DNA of 64,000 bases from RGIG3009 sp045630285 (GTDB lineage Bacteria; Bacillota; Clostridia; Oscillospirales; Acutalibacteraceae). Below, piece by piece: positions 27,132-35,672 of the stretch. Below the pieces are notes generated by a model. The model did not search any database and was not told where the DNA came from. It was given only the letters and a program-made list of their open reading frames with translations. Made by a program: the position numbers and the translations under genes. The DNA lies in NCBI GenBank assembly GCA_045630285.1, contig JAZQSX010000062.1:36049-100048 (forward strand). Direction: 5' to 3'. The first letter of the stretch is position 1; each line of letters opens with the position of its first letter.

Positions 27132-27707
27132 TTATTTAATGAGCGTGCCCATGGTGCCGGGACCGGCGCAGGCGGCGTTGGACTCATCGGTATCGATGTC
27201 CATGGCGAGCGCAAACTTCTCGCTGACACGAACGACCACGTCACCGAAGGTGAGCGCGCGACCGTCGGTCTCGACCTGTACGCTGACAACGTCCTTGTCC
27301 TTCACATCGTACTCAGCAGCATCGGCGGGGGTCATATGGATGTGGCGCTTGGCAGCGATAACGCCTTCCGCCAGCTCCACTTCACCGCAGGGGCCAACCA
27401 GCTTGCAAGCGCCCGAGCCGGCGATATCACCCGACTCACGGATCGGTGCGGCAACACCGATAGAGCGTGCGTCGGTCAGCGAGATCTCAACCTGCGAAGC
27501 GGGGCGCGTGGGACCCAGAATGCTGACGCCGGCAAGCGTCTTCTTGGGGCCAACAACGTCAACGCGCTCGGTGCAGGCGAACTGACCGGGCTGAGAAAGA
27601 TCCTTCTTGCTGGTCAACTCATACCCCTTGCCGAACAGAATGTCCAGATCCTCACGGCTCAGATGAACGTGACGGGCGGAGGTTTCCACCATAATTTGTT
27701 TTGCCAT
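27132..27707 (-). CDS. pduL: Phosphate propanoyltransferase PduL (phosphotransacylase)
   Basis: Converts acyl-CoA and phosphate to acyl phosphate. 191 aa, two PTAC beta-barrel domains. Zinc-ligand motifs RHVHLS (His13, His15) and KRHIHMTPADAAEY are intact, and ILGPTRPASQVEIS is typical. There is no N-terminal encapsulation helix and no microcompartment gene nearby, so it probably works as the cell's phosphotransacetylase with an acetate kinase encoded elsewhere. Own promoter and terminator. Confidence 0.95.
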   Translation of the reverse strand: MAKQIMVETSARHVHLSREDLDILFGKGYELTSKKDLSQPGQFACTERVDVVGPKKTLAGVSILGPTRPASQVEISLTDARSIGVAAPIRESGDIAGSGACKLVGPCGEVELAEGVIAAKRHIHMTPADAAEYDVKDKDVVSVQVETDGRALTFGDVVVRVSEKFALAMDIDTDESNAACAGPGTMGTLIK

Positions 27708-27743
27708 ACTACAAACACCTCTTTGGTTTTATTGTCATCTAAG

Positions 27744-27772
27744 AGAGTATCACTTTTGGCGAGATTTGTCAA
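27744..27772 (-). promoter_or_regulatory. Sigma-A promoter of pduL
   Basis: Minus-strand TTGACA (27772-27767), 17-bp spacer, TACTCT (27749-27744). Confidence 0.75.
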
Positions 27773-27809
27773 GGAAAAGGAACCCCCCGACACAATGTGT
27801 CGTGCGTTT

Positions 27810-27884
27810 TGGCACCCCCAACAGGAATCGAACCTGTAACGGCCCCTTAGGAGGGGGCTGTTATATCCATTTAACTATGGGGGC
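27810..27884 (-). tRNA. tRNA-Arg (anticodon CCU)
   Basis: Complete cloverleaf on the minus strand: 7-bp acceptor stem GCCCCCA / TGGGGGT (closing G-U), D arm GTTA/TAAC, anticodon arm GCCCC-CTCCTAA-GGGGC with anticodon CCT, T arm ACAGG-TTCGATT-CCTGT, discriminator G and an encoded CCA. It reads AGG arginine codons. The 5' half is repeated upstream (27984-28013). Confidence 0.96.
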
Positions 27885-27921
27885 ATATTGGGTTTGCTGA
27901 CTTAGGGGGGCTGTTCATGCG
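27855..27921 (-). repeat. Direct repeat copy A: tRNA-Arg 5' half plus upstream flank
   Basis: Covers the 5' 30 nt of the tRNA gene and 37 nt of its upstream flank. The tRNA part is identical to copy B at 27984-28049; the flank is diverged near the tRNA but shares CTTAGGGGG and CTGTTCATGCG (plus strand). Confidence 0.8.
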
Positions 27922-27983
27922 AGCGTCGCTCGCATCAAGGTTCCGGGGTACCCGCTCGAAATCTTTGATTTCGTCAGCGGGTC
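27922..27983. repeat. 62-bp palindromic insert between the tRNA copies
   Basis: Holds two inverted repeats: one around GCGAGC-GTC-GCTCGC (with the flanking bases, 27919-27935) and one with arms ACCCGCT and AGCGGGT enclosing GAAATC-TTT-GATTTC. On the minus strand it lies between two AACAGCCC sequences. No ORF. It may be a small mobile or REP-like element; origin unknown. Confidence 0.5.
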
Positions 27984-28049
27984 GGGCTGTTATATCCATT
28001 TAACTATGGGGGCGTATGGGGACAGCCAACTTAGGGGGCTGTTCATGCG
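27984..28049 (-). pseudogene. Partial tRNA-Arg copy (5' half) with flank, copy B
   Basis: 27984-28013 repeats exactly the first 30 nt of the tRNA-Arg gene (acceptor 5' strand, D arm, start of the anticodon stem) and then breaks off, so no functional tRNA can form. The flank 28014-28049 matches the flank of the intact gene. Confidence 0.8.
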
Positions 28050-28125
28050 TTCCTATTATATAGCACGACTGGCAGGTTGTCAATCACAGCGGCAAATACT
28101 TCCTGTGTCTTTTTTCGACAAATGG

Positions 28126-28154
28126 TTGTTTTTTTCATCATAAGAGTGTATACT
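28126..28154 (+). promoter_or_regulatory. Sigma-A promoter of the DUF3048 lipoprotein gene
   Basis: TTGTTT (28126-28131), 17-bp spacer, TATACT (28149-28154). Confidence 0.65.
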
Positions 28155-28193
28155 GGATGCATGGTATTTTTTCAGGAAATGAGGAATCCTTGC

Positions 28194-29294
28194 ATGAACC
28201 GATTTGTCTGCATATTACTGATTGCAGTTTTGCTGGTCGCATCGCTCGGCGGTTGCGCCGCATCGACCGAGTCGTCGTCCAAGCCGACCGATCCGACAAC
28301 GTCCGCTTCTTCCACGACGACCTCGACAACCACCTCGACGACCACGCCGTCTGCGCCGGTGGAGCCTCCGAAGGATCTGCATTTTAACCCGCTGACAGGC
28401 GTGAGTGATCTGGAGAGCAAAAATAACCGTCCGGTAGCGGTCATGGTAGCAAATGACAGCACCACCCGTGGTAATCAGGCAGGAATTGATAAAGCGGATT
28501 TTTATTTGGAGTGCGAAACCGAAGGCTCGATTCCCCGATTGCTGGCCGTGTTTGCCAGCGTTGACCGTGTGCCGAATAAAATCGGGCCGGTGCGCAGCGC
28601 ACGCACACCGTTTATCAATATGGCACGCACCCTCGGCGCAATTTACGTCCACTGGGGATACAGTCAGCCGGCCAAAAAACTGCTGAACACCGGTGTGATC
28701 AACAACATCAACGCTTTGGCAACCAAAGACGTGTTTTGGCGTGACGAGGCACTGTGGGCGGCCATGAACAAAGAACACAGCGGCGCTACCAGCGGCAGCA
28801 ATCTGTCGGCGTATATTGCCAAGAAAAACTTTTCCACAACGCTATCCAAGGAGCTGCCGTTTGCATTCGGCAAAAAAGCCGGTGACATCACGGCCAACAC
28901 CGTGCAGATCAAAAACACGGCCAGCAACGTCTCTTCCTTTATCTATGACACCTCAACCGGTTTGTATACCAAGCAATACGGAAAAGTAACCGGCGGAACC
29001 ACACATAAGACCATTGACGGCACACCCATTCAGGTGTCAAACGTGCTGGTTCTGTATGCGGAAAAATACGCTGAGGACTCCAACGGCAAAAACACGTGGT
29101 ACAACTTCCGCAACGGCTCCGGTAAAGGGTATATCATCTCCGGCGGCACCGCACGAGAGATCAACTATACCCGCACCGATACCACGCTGACCTTAACTGA
29201 AGCTGACGGAAAAACGCAGGTCGTGTTCGCTGAAGGTAAGACCTATATGTTCTTATCCGACAAATCACTGAGCGACGACATTTCGTTTTCATAA
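28194..29294 (+). CDS. DUF3048 (YerB-like) lipoprotein
   Basis: 366 aa from ATG 28194 (TGAGGA upstream). Lipoprotein signal with hydrophobic core and lipobox LGGC (Cys20), then a Ser/Thr-rich linker (about 22-50) and the DUF3048 domain beginning NPLTGVSDLESKNNRPVAVM, with VGPVRSAR-type segment KIGPVRSARTPFINMA and VHWGYSQPA. Surface-anchored; the family function is unknown. It would be processed by the Lgt encoded at 7.7 kb. Flanked by its own promoter and a bidirectional terminator. Confidence 0.92.
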   Translation: MNRFVCILLIAVLLVASLGGCAASTESSSKPTDPTTSASSTTTSTTTSTTTPSAPVEPPKDLHFNPLTGVSDLESKNNRPVAVMVANDSTTRGNQAGIDKADFYLECETEGSIPRLLAVFASVDRVPNKIGPVRSARTPFINMARTLGAIYVHWGYSQPAKKLLNTGVINNINALATKDVFWRDEALWAAMNKEHSGATSGSNLSAYIAKKNFSTTLSKELPFAFGKKAGDITANTVQIKNTASNVSSFIYDTSTGLYTKQYGKVTGGTTHKTIDGTPIQVSNVLVLYAEKYAEDSNGKNTWYNFRNGSGKGYIISGGTAREINYTRTDTTLTLTEADGKTQVVFAEGKTYMFLSDKSLSDDISFS

Positions 29295-29302
29295 ATAAAA
29301 AA

Positions 29303-29331
29303 GCGCCCCTGCCGCAAAGCGGTAGGGGCGC
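29303..29331. terminator. Bidirectional terminator after the DUF3048 gene and the DUF896 gene
   Basis: 13-bp stem GCGCCCCTGCCGC / GCGGTAGGGGCGC (one G-T), loop AAA, with A-rich left and T-rich right flanks. Confidence 0.92.
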
Positions 29332-29335
29332 CTTT

Positions 29336-29551
29336 TTATGATTTTTGTTTTTCCTGCCGTTTCAGCGGCTCAATGCTGCCGTCGGGATTTTTCAGCGAAA
29401 CGTTATCCAGCGTTCCGATCAGATCTGCCCGAATTTCCACAATATAGGCGGCACGAAGTGCTTGGCGCTCCTCTTGCTCAGCAGCTGTCAACTCCCGCTC
29501 ACGGGAAATACGGGTCAGCTCACTGATGCGCTCCAGTTGTTTCTTTTCCAT
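29336..29551 (-). CDS. DUF896 (YnzC-family) protein
   Basis: 71 aa from ATG 29551, which follows AAGGAGA. Family pattern: a short helical hairpin ERISELTRISRERELTAAE followed by EERQALRAAYIVEIRADL and a C-terminal LDNVSLKNPDG. The Bacillus relatives are small cytoplasmic proteins (one linked to the SOS locus yneA-yneB-ynzC); function here is unknown. It follows rsmG by 10 nt and is probably the last gene of the mnmG-rsmG operon. Confidence 0.9.
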   Translation of the reverse strand: MEKKQLERISELTRISRERELTAAEQEERQALRAAYIVEIRADLIGTLDNVSLKNPDGSIEPLKRQEKQKS

Positions 29552-29561
29552 ACAGTTCTCC

Positions 29562-30296
29562 TTATCCGAGCGGTTCTTTGCTGATCTTCGCAGAAGCACG
29601 AGGGAACGTCGGCGGCGTGTTCTGCACCTTGCGGAACACAAAAATGCGGCGTTCCTGCTGCTCCAAGCCCTCGTGCGGCGTGGCGGGAAGCCACAGCTTC
29701 CGCACCTCGGCGGTTTTTCCCCCTAATTTTGAAAGTGCCCGTCCGGCGGCACGATGCTCTTCGTCACTATCGGGCCCTTTCATTGCCAAAAAGCAGCCGC
29801 CCGGCTTCACAAACGGCAGGCAATATTCTAAAAGCACAGGCAGTGCTGCCACTGCCCGAGCCGTTGCCACGTCAAACCGTTCCCGCAATTCAGGTTTTCT
29901 GCCACCCTCCTCGGCACGGGCGTGAATGCGCTGCACCGTGATCCCCAGCTCGCTGCACACCGTCTCCAAAAACACCAGACGCTTGTTCAGACTGTCCAGC
30001 AGAGTCAATTGGATATCAGGACGCACGATTGCCAGCGGGATGCCGGGAAAACCGGCGCCGGTGCCGACGTCAATGAGCGAGATCCCTTGCTTTTCGGGAA
30101 GCAGCGGAATCGCCGTCAGGCTGTCGGCAAAATGCTTCACGGTGATCCCGATAGGATCCGTGATCGCCGTCAGATTCATTTTTTGATTCCACTCCACCAG
30201 CAGTTCGGCATACCGATCCAATTTATCACACGCTGCGGCATCGACCGTCACCCCATAGGCGGCGGTGAGCTCACACAATAACGCCTTGTCAATCAT
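29562..30296 (-). CDS. rsmG: 16S rRNA (guanine527-N7)-methyltransferase RsmG
   Basis: SAM-dependent methyltransferase (GidB) acting on G527 of 16S rRNA. 244 aa from ATG 30296, which overlaps the mnmG stop by 4 nt (ATGA) and follows GGGGAGGAG. Motifs: KMNLTAITDP near the N-terminus, the SAM loop LIDVGTGAGFPGIPLAI and DSLNKRLVFLETV. The mnmG-rsmG pair is a conserved arrangement near the origin, although in Bacillus it lies with mnmE, which here is on the other side of the origin. Confidence 0.96.
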   Translation of the reverse strand: MIDKALLCELTAAYGVTVDAAACDKLDRYAELLVEWNQKMNLTAITDPIGITVKHFADSLTAIPLLPEKQGISLIDVGTGAGFPGIPLAIVRPDIQLTLLDSLNKRLVFLETVCSELGITVQRIHARAEEGGRKPELRERFDVATARAVAALPVLLEYCLPFVKPGGCFLAMKGPDSDEEHRAAGRALSKLGGKTAEVRKLWLPATPHEGLEQQERRIFVFRKVQNTPPTFPRASAKISKEPLG

Positions 30297-32170
30297 GCTT
30301 GCTCCTCCCCTCTGCTGCTGAGCCACACGATAAGAACCGACACATCCGCCGGGCTGACACCGCTGATGCGGGACGCTTGCCCAATGCTCCGCGGGCGGAT
30401 CTTTCCCAATTTTTCCTGCGCTTCGAGGCGCAAACCGGTAATGGCTGTATAATCCAGATCCTGCGGCAGTAAGCGGTTTTCCAACCGCCGCATCTCATCA
30501 ATATCCGCCTGCTGGCGGCGAACATATCCTTCGTATTTGACCTCGACCTCGACCTGCTCGCGCACCAACGGATCCAACATCGGCGCATCTACGCCAAGGG
30601 CGGCAAACGTCTCATACGTTACCTGCGGGCGGCGAAGAAGCTCCTCCAGACGAATTCCCGTCACGATCGGGGTCGTTCCCGCCTCGACAAGCACCGCATT
30701 GACCGTCTCCGACGGCGGCAAAATCGTATCGTGCAACCGTGCACGCTCCGCCTGCTTTTGCTGTTGGCGATCACAAAACCGTGCCCAGCGACCGTCGTCC
30801 ACCAAACCGACCTCGCGACCAATAGGTGTCAATCGCTCGTCGGCATTATCCTGCCGCAGTACCAAACGGTATTCCGAGCGAGAGGTCATCATACGATACG
30901 GGTCGGAGCAGCCCTTGGTCACCAGATCGTCGATCAGCGTGCCGATATATCCCGAGGCACGGTCCAAAATCATCGGCTCCTTGCCCTGCACACGCCGAAC
31001 GGCGTTAATGCCCGCCACTAAGCCTTGTGCGGCAGCCTCCTCGTAACCGGAGCTTCCGTTAAACTGACCGGCACCGTATACGCCCGACAACGTCTTACAT
31101 TCCAGGCTCGCATCCAGCTCGGTGGGGTCGCAGCAATCGTATTCAATTGCATAGGCGGGTCGCATTACACTGACATTTTCCAGACCGGGAATGGTGTGCA
31201 AAAACTGCAACTGCACATCCACCGGCAGCGACGACGACAGCCCCTGCAGGTACATTTCATCGGTATTCAGACCACACGGCTCGATAAATACCTGATGCCG
31301 TTCTTTTTCGGCAAACCGCACGATCTTATCCTCAATACTAGGGCAATACCGTGGCCCAACGCCGTGAATTTTTCCACCGTAAAGCGGTGAGCGGTGAAGA
31401 TTTTCCAAAATCACACGCTTGGTTTCTGGCGTAGTCCACGTAATGTGACAATCCACCTGATTTTCGAGAACGCCGCCCGTCTCAAACGAGAACGGCACCA
31501 CCGGCTCATCGCCGGGCTGTGGCTCGGTTTTGGTAAAATCAATGCTGGAGCGCAGCACCCGTGCGGGGGTGCCCGTTTTGAAACGGCGCAGCGTCATACC
31601 CAGCTTCACAAGCGATTCCGTGAGACCAGATGCGGGAAACAGTCCGTCGGGTCCACCGTCGTAGGAGACGTCACCGATAAAAATGCGACCTTGAAGATAT
31701 GTTCCCGTCGCCAAAATTACGGTGTCGGTGAGATATTGCTCCTCCAATTGCGTGGTCAGCAGCCACCGACCGTCCTGCGGCTCCATCGCAACGATCTCCG
31801 CCTGACGCACGTCCAGCCCCTCTTGCTTTTCGAGACAATGCTTCATGTAGGCGCCGTACGCACGGCGATCAATCTGCGCACGCAACGAATGCACCGCCGG
31901 GCCCTTCCCTCGGTTCAGCATTCTCGATTGCAGGAAGGTCGCATCCGCCGCCTTTCCCATTTCACCGCCGAGTGCATCGATCTCACGCACCAAATGTCCC
32001 TTGGCTGTGCCACCGATCGACGGATTACAGGGCATGTTGCCGACCGCATCCAAATTAATGGTGAATATGACGGTAGACGCCCCGAGTCGAGCCGCCGCCA
32101 AAGCGGCCTCGATTCCGGCGTGTCCTGCACCGATAACGGCGACCTGATACTCACCTGCAAGAAATTTCAT
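30293..32170 (-). CDS. mnmG: tRNA uridine-5-carboxymethylaminomethyl modification enzyme MnmG
   Basis: FAD-dependent protein (GidA) that, with the GTPase MnmE, modifies U34 of certain tRNAs. 625 aa, standard length. The FAD-binding start VIGAGHAGIEAALAAARLG, the family stretch NPSIGGTAKGHLVREIDALG and the second signature TGTYLQGRIFIGD are clear. The C-terminal helical domain (about 550-625) binds MnmE. Start ATG 32170 after AAAGGACG. First gene of an operon with rsmG and a DUF896 gene. Confidence 0.98.
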   Translation of the reverse strand: MKFLAGEYQVAVIGAGHAGIEAALAAARLGASTVIFTINLDAVGNMPCNPSIGGTAKGHLVREIDALGGEMGKAADATFLQSRMLNRGKGPAVHSLRAQIDRRAYGAYMKHCLEKQEGLDVRQAEIVAMEPQDGRWLLTTQLEEQYLTDTVILATGTYLQGRIFIGDVSYDGGPDGLFPASGLTESLVKLGMTLRRFKTGTPARVLRSSIDFTKTEPQPGDEPVVPFSFETGGVLENQVDCHITWTTPETKRVILENLHRSPLYGGKIHGVGPRYCPSIEDKIVRFAEKERHQVFIEPCGLNTDEMYLQGLSSSLPVDVQLQFLHTIPGLENVSVMRPAYAIEYDCCDPTELDASLECKTLSGVYGAGQFNGSSGYEEAAAQGLVAGINAVRRVQGKEPMILDRASGYIGTLIDDLVTKGCSDPYRMMTSRSEYRLVLRQDNADERLTPIGREVGLVDDGRWARFCDRQQQKQAERARLHDTILPPSETVNAVLVEAGTTPIVTGIRLEELLRRPQVTYETFAALGVDAPMLDPLVREQVEVEVKYEGYVRRQQADIDEMRRLENRLLPQDLDYTAITGLRLEAQEKLGKIRPRSIGQASRISGVSPADVSVLIVWLSSRGEEQA

Positions 32171-32204
32171 ACACCAATTCGTCCTTTATCTGGGATATAC
32201 GCCT

Positions 32205-32233
32205 ATTATACAGCGTCTTTCTCTTAGTCGCAA
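32205..32233 (-). promoter_or_regulatory. Sigma-A promoter of mnmG
   Basis: Minus-strand TTGCGA (32233-32228), 17-bp spacer, TATAAT (32210-32205). Confidence 0.75.
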
Positions 32234-32402
32234 CCGATTTTTGCAAAAAGTGTGTTTTCCACAGTTTCTACTGTTGAATTGTGAAAAACTCGGTGGAAAA
32301 CTTGGAAAGCCACACCCCTGTACCCGTTTTTTGTATAGATTGATTCACAGTTTCCACGAACTTTTTCACAATCCGTCTAATTTTTATCACAAACAGTAAG
32401 GG

Positions 32403-32431
32403 TTGCAGTTCAGAAAAATTCGTGATATAAT
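32403..32431 (+). promoter_or_regulatory. Sigma-A promoter of rsmA
   Basis: TTGCAG (32403-32408), 17-bp spacer, TATAAT (32426-32431). Between this and the mnmG promoter lies about 170 bp of A+T-rich DNA with one TTTTCCACA (around 32253) and several TTTTTCACA-like motifs. Confidence 0.78.
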
Positions 32432-32462
32432 ACCTACATTCCAACACAAAGGAGGGTGCGCT

Positions 32463-33320
32463 GTGCGGCTGACGGACATTTCGGTCATTCGGGATGTAAT
32501 GACCCGTCACGGGTTCTCGTTTTCCAAATCGCTGGGACAAAATTTTTTGATCAATCCCTCAGTCTGCCCCCGTATGGCGGACTCCTGCCACCCCGGATTA
32601 CCCGATGGCTCGTTTGCTGTGCTGGAGATCGGCCCGGGTGTGGGTGTCTTGACCAAGGAGCTCTCCCGTGTGGCGGCAAAAGTCATCACCGTAGAGCTGG
32701 ATCGGCGCTTGTTCCCCGTGCTGGAGGAAACGCTGGCGGATTGTGATAACGTCACCGTTGTCCCGGGGGATATTTTGAAATTAGACGTGCCGGCACTGCT
32801 AGCCGAGCACGCTGCGGGATTGCCCGTCGTCGTGTGTGCTAATCTGCCGTACTACATTACCTCCCCCATTCTTATGGGGCTTCTGGAAAGCCGTCTGCCG
32901 TTCCGCTGCATCACGGTGTTGGTACAAAAGGAAGCGGCAGAGCGCTTGTGCGCCACCCCCGGTACACGGGAGTGCGGTGCCGTGACGCTGGCGGTGCAAT
33001 ACTATGCCGGTGCTGAGATTTTGTTTCAAGTCTCCCGTGGCAGCTTTATGCCGGCGCCTAAGGTCGATAGCAGTGTCATCCGCTTACCGCTTCGCACCGA
33101 GCCGCCGTGTGACGTGAAAAATGAAGCGTTGTTATTCCGCTTGATCCGAGCGGCGTTTGGTCAGCGGCGCAAAACCTTGCCAAATTCACTGTCCTCCGCC
33201 GGGTTTGACAAAGCCACTCTAAATGCGGCGCTCGCTGCGGTAGGTCTCTCCCCCACTGCCCGTGCTGAGGAGTTGACGTTGGAGCAATTTGCCGCCCTTG
33301 CCACCGCACTCGACACATGA
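32463..33320 (+). CDS. rsmA: 16S rRNA dimethyladenosine transferase RsmA (KsgA)
   Basis: Dimethylates A1518 and A1519 of 16S rRNA. 285 aa from GTG 32463, chosen because AGGAGGG lies 6 nt upstream; the longer reading has no site. Motifs: SKSLGQNFLINPS, the SAM loop VLEIGPGVGVLTKEL, the catalytic NLPYYITSPI and the target-recognition PAPKVDSSVIRL. It sits between mnmG and khpB, transcribed toward the origin, against the prevailing strand of this arm. Confidence 0.97.
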   Translation: MRLTDISVIRDVMTRHGFSFSKSLGQNFLINPSVCPRMADSCHPGLPDGSFAVLEIGPGVGVLTKELSRVAAKVITVELDRRLFPVLEETLADCDNVTVVPGDILKLDVPALLAEHAAGLPVVVCANLPYYITSPILMGLLESRLPFRCITVLVQKEAAERLCATPGTRECGAVTLAVQYYAGAEILFQVSRGSFMPAPKVDSSVIRLPLRTEPPCDVKNEALLFRLIRAAFGQRRKTLPNSLSSAGFDKATLNAALAAVGLSPTARAEELTLEQFAALATALDT

Positions 33321-33324
33321 AGAA

Positions 33325-33354
33325 AACCGCCGAAGTCATCTGACTTCGGCGGTT
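33325..33354. terminator. Terminator between the convergent rsmA and khpB
   Basis: 14-bp perfect stem AACCGCCGAAGTCA / TGACTTCGGCGGTT with a 2-nt apex; GTTTTTTT follows on the plus strand. On the minus strand TTCTTC follows, so it works best for rsmA. Confidence 0.88.
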
Positions 33355-33360
33355 GTTTTT

Positions 33361-34230
33361 TTACAGATCAATGCGACCGTAGAGGGTCGCCGTGTTTTCG
33401 GTTTCGGACTTCGTACGCTCCGGGGGTGCATAATCCTCCGCAATGTTCACCGGGTTGGTACGGGACACGAACTTGCGCACCTCACGCACCGGACGCTCCG
33501 GCATCACGTCGGAACGATGCTCACCACGGTTCGGACGACCGCCGTCACGGCGCTCACCACGCTGACGCTGCGAACGGTTGGAGCGGCTCTTCACCGGATT
33601 ATCCTCCGACGGAGCAATCACCACATGACGGTTCGGATCACTGCCGACGCTGTACGACGTGGCACCCTCCACCTTTTGCACGGCAGTGTGGATAATGCGA
33701 CGCTCATAGGGGTTCATCGGCTCCAGCGAGGTGCTTCTGCCACTTTTTGCCGCCTGGATCGCCGCTTTGCGTGCCAAACCCGACAAGGTCTTCTCACGCT
33801 TCTCACGGTAGTTACCGATATTGATAGAAATACGCTTGTAGGCACCATCGGCACGGTTGGCGACCAAGCTGGTCAGATACTGCAATGCATCCAACGTATC
33901 GCCGCGGCGACCGATAATAAAGCCGAGGTTTTCGCCCTCCAGCGACAGGGTGCAATGGCCGTCCTCTTCCTTGGCGGTCACGGTAACCTCCGGCACACCC
34001 ATTTTAGCGAGAACGTCCTTCAAAAAAGCCACCGCAGCTTCCGCTGCATCCTTTTCAGGAAGGGTGGCACGGATCTTGGCGCAGGTTCCACCAAACAGAC
34101 CCAACGTTTTCTTTTGCGGCTCTTGCAGCACCTCGATGACGAGCTCATCGGCGGAAACCTGCAACTCCTCAGCGGCAAGCTCGATCGCCTTTTCGACCGA
34201 TTCCGCCTCTTTAATCAGTTCTTTCTGCAC
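33361..34230 (-). CDS. khpB: RNA-binding protein KhpB (Jag / SpoIIIJ-associated)
   Basis: Partner of KhpA; regulates cell division and elongation through RNA binding. 289 aa from GTG 34230, in a readable site (AAAGGA), directly after yidC; an upstream in-frame extension overlaps yidC and is spurious. Domains in order: Jag_N (about 1-55, ending KKTLGLFGGTCAKI), KH (about 80-150, GFIIGRRGDTLDALQYL) and R3H (about 160-215, PMNPYERRIIHTAVQ). A long basic and disordered C-terminal tail (Arg, Ser, Glu, Pro) follows. Confidence 0.95.
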   Translation of the reverse strand: MQKELIKEAESVEKAIELAAEELQVSADELVIEVLQEPQKKTLGLFGGTCAKIRATLPEKDAAEAAVAFLKDVLAKMGVPEVTVTAKEEDGHCTLSLEGENLGFIIGRRGDTLDALQYLTSLVANRADGAYKRISINIGNYREKREKTLSGLARKAAIQAAKSGRSTSLEPMNPYERRIIHTAVQKVEGATSYSVGSDPNRHVVIAPSEDNPVKSRSNRSQRQRGERRDGGRPNRGEHRSDVMPERPVREVRKFVSRTNPVNIAEDYAPPERTKSETENTATLYGRIDL

Positions 34231-34255
34231 GTTACGTTTATCCTTTCTCGACGGA

Positions 34256-35419
34256 TCAATCTTCCGTTTTCTCTTCCGTTTCAGCCGCTTCCACAGGTGT
34301 TTCCTGCACAGCGGTCTCATCTGCTGCGGGCTCGGTCGCTTCGTCAACGACAATCTCTTCCGCTTTCGGTGCGGGCTTGGCAGCCTTTTTCTTCTGCGGG
34401 GCCTTGTTACCCTCTTCCTTGAGCTGCAGAGCCAGCTCACGCTGCTCACGGGCACGGGCCTCGGCCAAGCGCTTCTTGTCCTCCTGCTTGCGGCGACGGC
34501 GCTCCTCATACTCGATTTCCGCCTGCGCACGGATCTTACCCGGGTTGTAGATCTGGTTCAGCACATAGGTCTGCAAGATCGCAATGAGGTTGGAGCAGAT
34601 CCAGTAAACGCCAACAGCGCCGGGCACCGAGAAAGCGATGAACAGCGACATGGCGGGCATCAAGATCAGCATCATAAAGGTAGAACAACCCTGACCCTGC
34701 TGCTTTTGACCGGCGCTGGCCTGCTTCTGATAATACATGGACAGCAAGCTGGACAGCAGTGCCGTGATACCTGAAATGATCGGGATGATCCACAGCAAGC
34801 CGCCCTCCATATTGGGCTGACCCAACAAATCAATACCAAAGAGCGTGAAATCCAGCTCTTTCATTTCTTTGATGTATCCCTTAGCATCCGTCTCGGATAC
34901 ACCCTTCTTTTCAAGCGCTGCTTCGATCTGCACTTCGTACTTATCGACGTTCTGCAGAATGTGCATTTCACGGTAATAGCTGCCCTCAGCAAAATCCGCC
35001 TTATCCAGTTTACCAACCGTCTGAATGGTGCTTGCCGTCGTGTTGATGACGTCATCCGGCACCGAGGTCATGTTCTTGATCGGGGAATAAATGGCAGAAA
35101 TAATACCAAACAGCACGATCATCTGCACGATCATCGGCAAGCAACCGCCGGTCATGCTGATGCCATGCTTCTGATACAGCTCCATCTGCTTTTCCTGCAG
35201 CTTTTTCGGGTCCTTGGCATACTTTTTCTGCAAGCGCTCCAAACGGGGCGCCAGACGGGCACGGTCTGCCTGGTTCTTCTGCGTCTTGAGCGACAGCGGG
35301 AACATCAGCAAACGCACCACGAAGGTGAACAAAAAGATCGCCAGGAAGTAGTTGCCGACCAAATCAAAGACGAAGCCCAACGCAATACCGAGCGGGCCTC
35401 CCAAGAAATCGAATCCCAT
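34256..35419 (-). CDS. yidC: Membrane protein insertase YidC/OxaA (SpoIIIJ type)
   Basis: Inserts membrane proteins with or without SecYEG. 387 aa; five membrane segments, with the Gram-positive YidC layout beginning FVFDLVGNYFLAIFLFTFVVRLLMFP. The conserved Arg in the groove is R36, in VVRLLMFPLSLK. Unlike classical SpoIIIJ there is no lipobox signal at the N-terminus, and a long cytoplasmic tail (about 290-387) is Lys/Arg-rich first and Glu-rich later. Part of rpmH-rnpA-yidD-yidC-khpB. Confidence 0.95.
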   Translation of the reverse strand: MGFDFLGGPLGIALGFVFDLVGNYFLAIFLFTFVVRLLMFPLSLKTQKNQADRARLAPRLERLQKKYAKDPKKLQEKQMELYQKHGISMTGGCLPMIVQMIVLFGIISAIYSPIKNMTSVPDDVINTTASTIQTVGKLDKADFAEGSYYREMHILQNVDKYEVQIEAALEKKGVSETDAKGYIKEMKELDFTLFGIDLLGQPNMEGGLLWIIPIISGITALLSSLLSMYYQKQASAGQKQQGQGCSTFMMLILMPAMSLFIAFSVPGAVGVYWICSNLIAILQTYVLNQIYNPGKIRAQAEIEYEERRRRKQEDKKRLAEARAREQRELALQLKEEGNKAPQKKKAAKPAPKAEEIVVDEATEPAADETAVQETPVEAAETEEKTED

Positions 35420-35438
35420 AAGTACCTCCTAAACAGGT

Positions 35439-35672
35439 TTATTTTTTGCCCCGTTCCTTCTTTTCGGGAACGGGATCATACCCATGCCCACCCCAAGGGT
35501 GACAGCGGCATACACGTCGAATCGCCAGCCAAAGACCCTTGCAAGCTCCAAACCGCTCAATTGCCTGGATCGCATAGGAGGAACAAGTGGGAACGAACCG
35601 GCAGGCCGGCGGTTTATTTGGAGAGATGAATTTTTGGTAACCGCGGATCATCCAGATAAATACCCGCTTCAT
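35439..35672 (-). CDS. yidD: Membrane protein insertion efficiency factor YidD
   Basis: 77 aa from ATG 35672, which overlaps the rnpA stop by 4 nt. Family motifs MIRGYQKFISPNKPPACRF, the conserved C-TSSYAIQAIERFG and CRCHPWGGHGYDPVPEKK are all present. An amphipathic N-terminal helix associates with the membrane and helps YidC substrates. The reading frame extends further upstream, but only over rnpA. Confidence 0.95.
   Translation of the reverse strand: MKRVFIWMIRGYQKFISPNKPPACRFVPTCSSYAIQAIERFGACKGLWLAIRRVCRCHPWGGHGYDPVPEKKERGKK

Noticed and set aside
28264..28360. Short tandem repeat in the DUF3048 gene
   Set aside because: The repeated ACGACC/ACC pattern just encodes the Ser/Thr-rich linker of a lipoprotein.
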